The notes under the pieces were generated by a model, which did no database searches, had not been told where the DNA came from, and saw only the letters and a program-made list of their open reading frames with translations. DNA of 37,748 nt, taken from DATBGO01 sp050011895 (GTDB taxonomy: Bacteria > Actinomycetota > Actinomycetes > Streptosporangiales > Streptosporangiaceae). The position numbers were made by a program, and so were the translations under genes. The DNA is taken from the NCBI GenBank assembly GCA_050011895.1, contig JBEKIF010000043.1, forward strand, positions 1 to 37,748, written 5' to 3'. Shown piece after piece: positions 24,573 to 32,230 of the stretch. Every line of letters begins with the position of its first letter. Position 1 is the stretch's first letter.

Positions 24573-27500
24573 ATGATCGACTATCGGATTCTCGGGCCGC
24601 TGGAGGTCAGCGCGGACGGGTGCGTGATCGAGGTCGGCGGCCCGAAGCTGCGCGCGTTGCTGGCCATTTTGCTCCTGCGGGCGAACGAGCCCGTGCCGCG
24701 CGATGTGCTGGTCTGCGGCCTGTGGGGTGAGCAGCCTCCGGCAGGCGCGCAGGGCAGCCTTGATGTGTATGTCTGGCGGCTGCGCAAGGCCCTGGGCGCG
24801 GCCGCCAGCGGGCCTGTCGTGGTGACCCGGCCGGGCGCGTACTGCCTGCTGGCGGAGGAGGGGCAGCTGGACGTGCGCCGGTTCGAGCGGCTGGTCGAGC
24901 AGGGCAGGAGCGCGCTCGCGGCGAACGCGCCCGGGCCGGCGGCCGCGAGCCTTCGCGCGGCGCTGCAGCTGTGGCGCGGCAATGCGCTCGGCGACCTGGC
25001 TTGTGAGCCGTTCGCGCAGGTGGAGACCGGGCGGCTTGAGGAGCTCCGGCTCGGCGCCGTCGAGGACCGGATCGAGGCAGACCTGGCGCTGGGCCGGCAC
25101 GCCGATGTCGTCAGTGAGCTCGAGGCGCTGGTGGCCACCCACCCGCTGCGTGAGCGGCTGTATGGACAGCTGATGATCGCGCTGTACCGCGGCGGGCGGC
25201 AAGCAGAAGCGCTGGAGGCCTACCAGGCGGCGCGCCGCCACCTAGTCGAGGAGCTCGGCCTCGAGCCGGGGCCCGCGCTGCAGCGACTCGAGCGCGCGAT
25301 CTTGCGACAGGACGGCTCGCTTGAGCTGCCCGGCCCGGCAGTGCCTGCTCCTGCGCTTGACCCGGCACCAGGAACCGGGCAATCCGCGCTGATCGGCCCT
25401 GATCGAAGAAAACGCCGGACGCGTGTGACTGCTGTCGCACTAGCTGGTGCGGCGGTCGCCCTCGCCGGCCTCCTTATCGGCTCCCGCGGCGCTCCCGCGG
25501 CGCAGGCGGCGCTTGCGGGCGTGAACGGGCTGGTGGCCGTGAACACAGCTTCGGGCCGGCTCGTGGCCGCGACGCCGCTCAACGGTGCGCCGGGGGCGGT
25601 CAGTAGCGGCGCGGGCTCGGTGTGGGTGGCCGATGCCGACGGCGGGTCAGTGATGCGGATTGATCCGGGCTCCGGCACAGCGGTGGACCAGATCCTTGTG
25701 GGTGGCGAGCCCGGGAGCATCGTCAGCGGCGGCGGGGCGATCTGGGTAGCGAGCACCGTCGGTGCGACCATCACGAGGATCGACCCGACGACGGAAAGCG
25801 TGACCCAGACGATCCCGCTCCCCGGCGCAAACCCGGGCGCAATCGCGTACGGCGCCGGCGGGTTGTGGGTAGCCGATTCGGTCGCGCGCGAGCTGTTCGA
25901 GATCGACCCGGCGACCGGATCGCTCGAGCGGACGCTGCCGCTGGATCTGCAGCCGAGCGCGATCGCGGCAAGCGGCCAGGCGATCTGGGTGGCGGGGTAC
26001 AACAACGCGACGGTGGAGAAGCTCACCCCCGCGTCCGGGCGAGTCATCGCACGTGTCCACATCGGGGACGGCCCAGTGGCGCTCGCGTTCCAAGCCGGCG
26101 CCCTGTGGGTCGCCAACAGCCTGGACGCGACCGTCTCCCGCGTCGATCCGCTCACCCTGGCGGTGACATCCACGATCCCGGTCGGGAGCGGCCCGGATGC
26201 TCTGGCCGCCGCCGCGGGTTCGGTGTGGGTCGCCAATCAGTACTCCGGCACTGTCTCCCGGATCGACCCGCGACGCGATCAGGTCGTGGCCAGCGTTGGT
26301 GTCGCAGGCGCCCCGACCTCGCTCACGGTCAGCGGCAGCCGCCTGTGGGTGGGAGTCGCGGCGAACAGCGGCACTCACCGCGGTGGGACGCTCGTGATCG
26401 TCACATCAGAGACCCTTACTTCCTCCACCCCGACCACCTACTCGGTCGACCCGGCGTTCTACGACGGCGCCAACAACCCGCAGTTCATCGGGCTGGCCTA
26501 CGACGATCTTGTCACGTTCCAGCAGAGCCCCGGCACCGACGGGCTGCGGCTCGTTCCCGATCTCGCGCTCGCGATCCCGACTCCGGCCGATGGCGGCGCG
26601 ACATACGCGTTCCGGATCCGCCCGGGGATCCGCTACTCCGACGGCCAGCCGCTGCGGGCCAGTGATTTCCGCCGTGGGATCGAGCGCCTGTTCCGCGTCG
26701 GATCCGAGGGCAGCTCGCTCTACGCCGGCCTCGTCGGTGCCGCCGCATGCGCCCAGCATCCGCAAAAATGCGATCTGTCCCGCGGCATCATCACCGACAA
26801 CGCCGCCGGGACCGTCACATTCCACCTCACCGCGCCCGATCCCGAGTTCCTGTTCAAACTGACCGAGTCTGCCTTTTCGGCACCGGTCCCGCCCGGGACC
26901 CCCGACCGCGAAACAGGCTCGCACTTCGTGCCGGGCACCGGGCCGTACCAGATCGTCGCCGTCAGCGGCACTGAGGTCCGGTTCGTCCGCAATCGGTTCT
27001 TCCGCGAGTGGTCTCACGCCGCCCAGCCGGCCGGCAATCCCGACTCGATCGTGTGGCGGACCGTGCCGACCGCGCAAGCCGCGGTGACCGCAGTCGAGCA
27101 AGGACGAGCCGACTGGCTCTTCGGCCCGATCCCGGCCGCCCAGTACCAGCAGCTCGAACTCCAGGACCCCGCTCAGCTGCACTCCAACCCCCAGTTTGCC
27201 GTCGAGTTCGTGCCGCTCAACACCCGCCTCGCCCCGTTCAACGACATCCGGGTCCGGCAGGCCCTCAACTACGCGATCAACCGAGGCGAGATCGCCCAGC
27301 TGTACGGCGGGCCGAGCTTCGCTACCCCAACCTGCCAGACGATCGCACCCGGCCTGCCGGGATACGTCCCCTACTGCCCGTACACGCTGCACCCCAGCTC
27401 CGACGGTGCCTGGAGCGCCCCGGACATGGCACGCGCCCGGCAGCTGGTCGCGCAGTCGGGAACGCTCGGGGAGCGGGTCGACGTGTGGGGCAGCCCCGAC

Positions 27501-27953
27501 GAGGGATTCATTCCCCCCGCCACGCCGGCATACATCGCCGGCGTCCTGCGCGCCCTCGGTTACCGCGTCCACCTGCATCTCGTCCCGCTCGCCACGATCA
27601 CCCCAGCGATGCGCACGCGGTTCCAGCTATCGGTCGACGGCGACTGGCTTGCCAACTACCCCGACCCCTCCTCCTACCTCCCCCAGTTCTTCGCCTGCGG
27701 CGGCGGAACCAGCAACGGCTACTACTGCAACCCGGCACTCGACCGCGAGATGCAGGAAGCCACGATGCTCGAACTCGATGACCCCGGCAAAGCAGCAGCC
27801 CTCTGGGCCGTGATCGACCGCCAGCTCACCGACGACGCCATCTGGGTGCCAACCGTGACCACACGAGACGTCGAACTGACATCCAGTCGTCTGCGCAACT
27901 ACCAGTACAACCCGGTCTGGGGCTTCCTCGCCGACCAGAGCTGGGTCCGATAG
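24573..27953 (+). CDS. Transmembrane SARP/BTAD regulator fused to a 7-bladed propeller and a family-5 solute-binding domain
   Basis: 1126 residues from ATG 24573; GTG 24540 is a less likely start. Residues 1-95 are the winged-helix DNA-binding domain (MIDYRILGPLEVSADGCVIE; SLDVYVWRLRKAL) and about 100-250 the BTAD. A basic stretch (RRKRRTR) precedes one membrane helix at about 283-303 (VTAVALAGAAVALAGLLIG), placing the head inside and the rest outside. Residues 312-608 hold seven blades, each with a GSVWVADxxxxxVxRIDP core, as in Vgb-like propellers. About 609-1126 is an SBP_bac_5 domain (YDDLVTFQQ; YAFRIRPGIRYSDGQPL; IRVRQALNYAINR; LANYPDPSSYLPQFFACGG). Neither permease nor ATPase genes lie nearby. 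This suggests a ligand sensor controlling transcription directly through the membrane; a transport role is unlikely. Confidence 0.92.
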   Translation: MIDYRILGPLEVSADGCVIEVGGPKLRALLAILLLRANEPVPRDVLVCGLWGEQPPAGAQGSLDVYVWRLRKALGAAASGPVVVTRPGAYCLLAEEGQLDVRRFERLVEQGRSALAANAPGPAAASLRAALQLWRGNALGDLACEPFAQVETGRLEELRLGAVEDRIEADLALGRHADVVSELEALVATHPLRERLYGQLMIALYRGGRQAEALEAYQAARRHLVEELGLEPGPALQRLERAILRQDGSLELPGPAVPAPALDPAPGTGQSALIGPDRRKRRTRVTAVALAGAAVALAGLLIGSRGAPAAQAALAGVNGLVAVNTASGRLVAATPLNGAPGAVSSGAGSVWVADADGGSVMRIDPGSGTAVDQILVGGEPGSIVSGGGAIWVASTVGATITRIDPTTESVTQTIPLPGANPGAIAYGAGGLWVADSVARELFEIDPATGSLERTLPLDLQPSAIAASGQAIWVAGYNNATVEKLTPASGRVIARVHIGDGPVALAFQAGALWVANSLDATVSRVDPLTLAVTSTIPVGSGPDALAAAAGSVWVANQYSGTVSRIDPRRDQVVASVGVAGAPTSLTVSGSRLWVGVAANSGTHRGGTLVIVTSETLTSSTPTTYSVDPAFYDGANNPQFIGLAYDDLVTFQQSPGTDGLRLVPDLALAIPTPADGGATYAFRIRPGIRYSDGQPLRASDFRRGIERLFRVGSEGSSLYAGLVGAAACAQHPQKCDLSRGIITDNAAGTVTFHLTAPDPEFLFKLTESAFSAPVPPGTPDRETGSHFVPGTGPYQIVAVSGTEVRFVRNRFFREWSHAAQPAGNPDSIVWRTVPTAQAAVTAVEQGRADWLFGPIPAAQYQQLELQDPAQLHSNPQFAVEFVPLNTRLAPFNDIRVRQALNYAINRGEIAQLYGGPSFATPTCQTIAPGLPGYVPYCPYTLHPSSDGAWSAPDMARARQLVAQSGTLGERVDVWGSPDEGFIPPATPAYIAGVLRALGYRVHLHLVPLATITPAMRTRFQLSVDGDWLANYPDPSSYLPQFFACGGGTSNGYYCNPALDREMQEATMLELDDPGKAAALWAVIDRQLTDDAIWVPTVTTRDVELTSSRLRNYQYNPVWGFLADQSWVR

Positions 27954-28139
27954 GACCAATCGGCCCTTCCAGTCTGCTGCTCGTCCCCCCAGCGCGCCCG
28001 GACCGGGCGATCTCACGGGAACATCCGGACGCGCTCCAAGGGAGCATCGAGCTCCCGGGGGCCCGCACTGATCCTGTAAGGCGCAACCGATATCTCCGCA
28101 GACGGCACCGAGAACGTCAGAAGCCGGTTTCCGCGTGCC

Positions 28140-28247
28140 ATACAGGCGACGCTGGAGGACTCAGGTCACGCGCACTGGTTTCAGAATCCTTCGGGCTACG
28201 CCGAAGCGCTCGGCGAATTCTACGAACGCGCAACCGACTCTCCATAG
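28140..28247 (+). pseudogene. C-terminal fragment of an alpha/beta hydrolase
   Basis: The frame ending at TAG 28245-28247 reads ATLEDSGHAHWFQNPSGYAE then ALGEFYERA. The DSGHxxxFQxPxxYxxAL pattern contains the catalytic-His region that closes alpha/beta hydrolases. Nothing of the Ser or Asp part remains upstream. Nothing else is recognised in 27954-28139 or 28248-28524 apart from the repeat at 28349. Confidence 0.5.
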
Positions 28248-28348
28248 CCGCTCACTCCGGCGGCCGTCGGCCTTCCGCACAGATCGACCGGATCTGCGCT
28301 CCTCAGCGAGCCAGGACCGCCCCCCCGCATACGCCATGGCCGACCATG

Positions 28349-28366
28349 TCGGCGGGAGTGTGCGCT
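28349..28366 (+). repeat. Second copy of the 18-bp direct repeat
   Basis: Identical to 20162-20179. The short form AGTGTGCGCT recurs at 28456-28465, 107 bp downstream. Confidence 0.6.
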
Positions 28367-28524
28367 TTAATCACATCGCGTGAGCAGATGCATCAGGTCG
28401 CCGAGTTTCTGATCGCCGACTCGGTAGTGCGGAAGACCGTGCCGATTGCGTGCGTCAGTGTGCGCTGATCTTCCAGTTATGGGTGTCCTTGGAGAGGAGG
28501 TGCGCGGCTGGGGGTGCCGACACT

Positions 28525-28530
28525 TATGAT
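28525..28530 (+). promoter_or_regulatory. -10 element of a probable leaderless promoter for the acetyltransferase gene
   Basis: TATGAT ends six bases before the GTG start at 28537, the spacing expected if transcription begins at the start codon. There is no Shine-Dalgarno sequence between. A clear -35 is not visible. Confidence 0.55.
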
Positions 28531-28536
28531 CTGGTC

Positions 28537-29076
28537 GTGAGTACGCGGCTTCAGACAGCACGCCTGGTCATCCGCACCTTCGAGGCCCGCGATGCCGGCC
28601 CGTGGCTCGCGATGGTCACCGACCCCGAGGTCCGCCGGTTCCTGCCCGCCGGACCAGTCCCCACGATGAAGCTAGCCCGGCGCATCATCGGGGAGCGCGA
28701 GGCTATGGAACGCGAGCTTGGCCATGCGATGTGGGCCGTGGAGGACAAGCCGACGGGCGTGTTCGTCGGGCAATGCGGGCTGCGGCCGGTCGATGAGGGA
28801 GCCGGGCCGGAAATCGATCTCGCTTACCACTACACGAGGGCCAGCTGGAACAAGGGATACGCCACCGAGGCGGCGATCGCCGTCATCGGCCACGGCCTCG
28901 GGCCGCTCAGCCTGGCCGCCATCATGGCGGTAGTCGTGCCGGAGAACATCGGCTCGTGGCGGGTCACGGAGAAGGCGGGAATGCGCTACCAGGGGCTCGT
29001 CGACTATTACGGCATGGAAGGCCTGAAGAAGTACATCGCCGCGCGGGAATGGTGGAGATCGCCACTGGCCTCATGA
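28537..29076 (+). CDS. GNAT-family N-acetyltransferase (RimJ/RimL type)
   Basis: 179 residues from GTG 28537. It has the RimJ/RimL layout: STRLQTARLVIRTFEARDAG (strand 1), GVFVGQCGLRPVDEGAGPEI (strands 2-4), then LAYHYTRASWNKGYATEAAI AVI with the acetyl-CoA pyrophosphate-binding loop (NKGYATEA, replacing R/QxxGxG/A), then VVVPENIGSWRVTEKAGMRY, the conserved N...S..V..K.G end. Such enzymes acetylate amino groups of ribosomal proteins, small amines or antibiotics; the substrate cannot be told. The gene appears to be translated from a leaderless message. It is convergent with the hydrolase-glycosyltransferase gene, 84 bases away. Confidence 0.92.
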   Translation: MSTRLQTARLVIRTFEARDAGPWLAMVTDPEVRRFLPAGPVPTMKLARRIIGEREAMERELGHAMWAVEDKPTGVFVGQCGLRPVDEGAGPEIDLAYHYTRASWNKGYATEAAIAVIGHGLGPLSLAAIMAVVVPENIGSWRVTEKAGMRYQGLVDYYGMEGLKKYIAAREWWRSPLAS

Positions 29077-29160
29077 GACCCGCCAGGCGGACGGATTGGC
29101 CGAGCGGGAACGCATGTTGACGTTGGCGGTGTCACAACGTCCAGGGCGGGGCGCCGATTG

Positions 29161-31257
29161 CTAGAGGAGGTTGGCGAGTAGGGATGCGGCCCGGGCGGCG
29201 CCGTCGGTGGCGACCGGGCGGTAGTCGACCTCGCGGCCGATCTCGGTGACAATCGCCGCGGCGATGTCGGCAGGCTCGGCGGTCTGGTAGTCCATGCACC
29301 GCCCGGCCCGGTAGCGCTCCAGCCGGTGGCGTACGTGGAGGTTCTGCTCGAAGTGGTGGCGGAGCGGGAAGTACAGGAACGGCCGCCGGCTCGCCGTCAG
29401 CTCCATCGCGGTGGTCAGGCCGCCCTGGACGACTGCGAGATCACAGACGGCCAGGTGCCGGTAGAGCTCGTGGACGTAGGGCCGCACTTCCAGGCCGTCG
29501 TGAGCCGGCAGGCTGCCAGGGTCGATCCGCGGGCCAGTCACTACGATCATCCGCAGGCCGGGCACCCGCTGCTTGGCTTCGGGGAACGCGGCGATCACGC
29601 GCCGCAGCAGGTGGCCGCCGACTCCCGAGCCACCGACGGTCACGATGCAGACGCGTTCGTCGTCGCGGTAGCCGAGTGCTTGCCGGTCGCCGAGCTGGCG
29701 CGGGTCGAAGCCGGTGACGTAGCCGGCGAAGTCGTAGTGCTGCTCGGTCCAGTCGCGGATCGGCGGCAGGCCGGGGCCGAAGGAGACCGGGACGATGTCG
29801 TCGGGGTCGCCGACGAAGATGGCCCGGTCGCGGACGCGGGGATAGCGGGCGATGTGCTCGATCATCTCGGCGTTGTAGTCGGCGGTGACGAACGCCTCGC
29901 GCGGGCCGCCGTCGGGCATCGGCAGCCAGCCGACGAAGTCGGTGAGCCAGGCGTAGGCGGCGGTCTTCTGCTCGGGGTTCTCGTGCAGGTAGTAGTCGAG
30001 TTCCCAGGATTCGTCGCCGATCCACAGGTCGTAGTCCTCCTCGCGGGCCAGGTCGTGGAAGACCATGAAGTTGGCCAGCAGGATCTCGTCCATCCGCCGG
30101 ATGGCCTGGAAGCAGTGCAGGTCGTGCTCGGCCGACTCGGACTCGATGTGCCCGGACTCATTGGCCAGGTATGCGCTGGCCGGCTGAACGCGCTCACCAT
30201 GCGCCTCCAGCACCCTGGTGACCGGATGCTGGGCGAGCCAGTCGATCTCCAGGCCGGGATGCAGCTTGCGCAGCTCGCTGGCGATCGCCACATCCCGCTG
30301 GGCGTGACCCAGGCCGATCGGTGAGGAGATGTACAGCGCGCGCTTGGGGCGCGCCCTGCCCCGCACCCAGCGCGGGCGAACGGCCGGGGGGACGGCGAAG
30401 TCGCGCAGCAGCAGGTTGACCTTGACCGGGTCACGGACGTGCGGGCCGTGGCCCGAGCCCTCGAGCAGCACGAGTTCGCCGCCGGTCTCGGCGGCGAGGG
30501 CGATCCCGCGGCCGGGCCCGGTGATCGCATCGGCCGTGCCCTGAATCACCAGCACCGGGCAGCGAACCCGGCCGCATAGCTCGCGCGCGGTTTTCTCGTC
30601 CAGGCCGTTACCGATCTCCGTCGCGACGAGCGTCTCGGCGGTGGTCTCCAGGCCCCAGCCGATGCAGTCTTCAATCGGTTTGGTCGAGTGCGGCTCGGTG
30701 AACATCTGGGAGAAGAAGAACTCCAGGAAGCCGCGGTAATCCCGCAGCCAGTAGTAGAGGTTGTCTTTGGCCCAGCCCTCGTCGGTGGGCAGCACCTCGT
30801 CCCACGGGTAACGCGTGCGGTCCTCCAGCGGCGAGGCCAACGGCACGGCCGGGCAGATGAACACGGCCGCGGCCACTCGGTCGGGGTGTTCGGCCGCCAT
30901 GATCAGGCCGCGTTGCGCGCCGACCGACAGCGACACGATCACCGGGCGCTCGGTCGCGGTGGCGTCCATTACCGCCAGGGCATCGGCGGCGAACTCGTCT
31001 TCCCCGTATCCGGCCGTCGGGCGATCGGATCGGCCGTTGCCGCGCCCGTCGAACGTGAGCACGCGGCAGTGCCGAGCCAGGTAGGGGATCTGCATCTTCC
31101 AGTGCCGCGAGTGGATGATCGACCACGTCGGCAGCAGCAAGACGGTCGGCTCGCCGGAACCGTAGACCTCGTAGTACAGGCGCACGCCGCCGCGCTTGGT
31201 GTAGCCGGAGCTGTCGGGGTACCGTGCCCGCGACTGCTCGCGGGAGGGCTCAGTCAT
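29161..31257 (-). CDS. Alpha/beta hydrolase - glycosyltransferase fusion protein
   Basis: 698 residues from ATG 31257. Residues about 20-290 are an alpha/beta hydrolase: oxyanion region LLPTWS, HCRVLTFDGRGNGRSDRP, nucleophile Ser111 in VSLSVGAQRG, Asp243 in QGTADAITGPG and His270 in EGSGHGPHV. From about 306 (RALYISSPIGLGHAQRDVAI) to the end is a GT-B glycosyltransferase resembling MurG/GT28-type and COG4671 predicted transferases. It has VCIVTVGGSGVGGHLLRR at the start of the second Rossmann half and the nucleotide-sugar region DLAVVQGGLTTAMELTASRR with RHHFEQNLHVRHRL. The ATG overlaps the TetR stop (ATGA), so the two are one operon. No signal peptide, so cytoplasmic. Glycosylation and hydrolysis of the same small molecule is a reasonable inference; the substrate is unknown. 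Confidence 0.88.
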   Translation of the reverse strand: MTEPSREQSRARYPDSSGYTKRGGVRLYYEVYGSGEPTVLLLPTWSIIHSRHWKMQIPYLARHCRVLTFDGRGNGRSDRPTAGYGEDEFAADALAVMDATATERPVIVSLSVGAQRGLIMAAEHPDRVAAAVFICPAVPLASPLEDRTRYPWDEVLPTDEGWAKDNLYYWLRDYRGFLEFFFSQMFTEPHSTKPIEDCIGWGLETTAETLVATEIGNGLDEKTARELCGRVRCPVLVIQGTADAITGPGRGIALAAETGGELVLLEGSGHGPHVRDPVKVNLLLRDFAVPPAVRPRWVRGRARPKRALYISSPIGLGHAQRDVAIASELRKLHPGLEIDWLAQHPVTRVLEAHGERVQPASAYLANESGHIESESAEHDLHCFQAIRRMDEILLANFMVFHDLAREEDYDLWIGDESWELDYYLHENPEQKTAAYAWLTDFVGWLPMPDGGPREAFVTADYNAEMIEHIARYPRVRDRAIFVGDPDDIVPVSFGPGLPPIRDWTEQHYDFAGYVTGFDPRQLGDRQALGYRDDERVCIVTVGGSGVGGHLLRRVIAAFPEAKQRVPGLRMIVVTGPRIDPGSLPAHDGLEVRPYVHELYRHLAVCDLAVVQGGLTTAMELTASRRPFLYFPLRHHFEQNLHVRHRLERYRAGRCMDYQTAEPADIAAAIVTEIGREVDYRPVATDGAARAASLLANLL

Positions 31258-31841
31258 CGGGATATCCACTGGTCGATCCAATCCAGTAGTTCGTGGTGCC
31301 CGGCGTCGATGCCGCCCAGGCGCTCGACGATGATGCCGAGGTTGAATGTCATCACCAGCGAGACCAGCGCCTCCAGGGGCATCTCGATGCCAAGCTCGCG
31401 GCGGGGCTGTTCGAACGCCTGGGTCAGCACCGCCCGCCACTCGGCGTTCACCCGCGCCAGGCGCTCGGAGATGTCGGGGTTGTTCCAGGCCAGCGCCTGC
31501 AGCTCCAGCCAGATCTTCTGGTAGCTGACGTCCTCGCTGACCAGGTAGCGCATCGCCGTCCGCCACTTATCCGCGAACGGCAGATCGGCCGCATACAGCT
31601 CCCGCTGCCGGGTAATCAGCCGCCCGGTGAACCGTTCCAGCGCGTGCACCAGCAGGTTCTCATTCGAGCCGAAATAATAGTGAACCAGGCCGTGATTGAC
31701 GCCCGCCTCCTTCGCGAGCCGGCGCGTCGTGACGCTCGCATACCCGGCGTCGGCTAGCAGCCGCTCCGCCGCGTCCAGCAGCGCCTCCTCGGCTGCCGCG
31801 CGGGCCGCCGTCTTCGGCGCGGCCGGGCTCACCGCCACCAT
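31254..31841 (-). CDS. TetR-family transcriptional regulator of the hydrolase-glycosyltransferase operon
   Basis: 195 residues from ATG 31841. The N-terminal HTH is textbook TetR: LLDAAERLLADAGYASVTTR, RLAKEAGVNHGLVHYYFGSN ENLL. The C-terminal ligand domain is helical (YLVSEDVSYQKIWLELQALA, PLEALVSLVMTFNLGIIVER). The stop overlaps the start of the hydrolase-glycosyltransferase gene by four bases. A near-perfect palindrome lies 37-65 bp upstream of its start, so I infer that it represses its own operon and is released by a small molecule that the enzyme modifies. GGGAGAG lies a few bases before the start. Confidence 0.92.
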   Translation of the reverse strand: MVAVSPAAPKTAARAAAEEALLDAAERLLADAGYASVTTRRLAKEAGVNHGLVHYYFGSNENLLVHALERFTGRLITRQRELYAADLPFADKWRTAMRYLVSEDVSYQKIWLELQALAWNNPDISERLARVNAEWRAVLTQAFEQPRRELGIEMPLEALVSLVMTFNLGIIVERLGGIDAGHHELLDWIDQWISR

Positions 31842-31877
31842 GACAAGCTCTCTCCCTGTCAGCCAGGTTTCACCTAG

Positions 31878-31906
31878 TTGGTTAAATGCCTAAGTCATTT
31901 GACCAA
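31878..31906. promoter_or_regulatory. Probable TetR operator: TTGGTTAAATG-N7-CATTTGACCAA
   Basis: Two 11-bp arms with a single mismatch (T against C in the fifth base) and spacer CCTAAGT. The site lies immediately upstream of the TetR gene, where its promoter must be. Its length and symmetry fit a TetR-dimer operator. A second perfect hairpin (GGCCTCT-GTCA-AGAGGCC, 31914-31931) lies just beyond. Confidence 0.75.
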
Positions 31907-31959
31907 GACCGGTGGCCTCTGTCAAGAGGCCTGCCAAGGAGCTGTCAAGCAGACAGGTA

Positions 31960-32172
31960 AGGACTTCTGCGACGCGGCAGAACTCGCCGAGATGCTCACC
32001 TTCCTCGCCTGCTGGCTATCCGGCAGCCAGAAACAGGCCCTCGCCGACAGCCTTACCGCGTTCGCCGGCCACCCCGCCTACAACACCGACGCCCTCTGCG
32101 CCGACCTGCACCGGTTCGCTCCTCCTCGGAGTCAGCGACGGCGAAGAACTCTTCGGCGAGCCGACGCCATGA
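31960..32172 (+). pseudogene. Small conserved actinobacterial hypothetical protein, frameshifted
   Basis: One frame reads DAAELAEMLTFLACWLSGSQ KQALADSLTAFAGHPAYNTD ALCADLHRF. After a shift near 32115 a second frame reads LLGVSDGEELFGEPTP and stops at 32170-32172. I recall short actinobacterial proteins of this pattern (helical, ...FVGHPAYxxxxLRADLxRFxFLLGGxDGExLFG), without a known function. No good start or ribosome site is visible upstream, where the TetR operator lies. It appears inactive. Confidence 0.5.
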
Positions 32173-32230
32173 TCAGCAAGACGCCGGGCGAGCGCATCCT
32201 CCGTTCGTAGGCCACGTCCTGGAGGGTGTC

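Noticed and set aside
24573..27953. Ordinary ABC-transporter binding lipoprotein with a mis-called upstream start
   Set aside because: The SARP head, TM helix, propeller and binding domain are in one uninterrupted frame, and no lipobox or second signal peptide precedes the binding domain.
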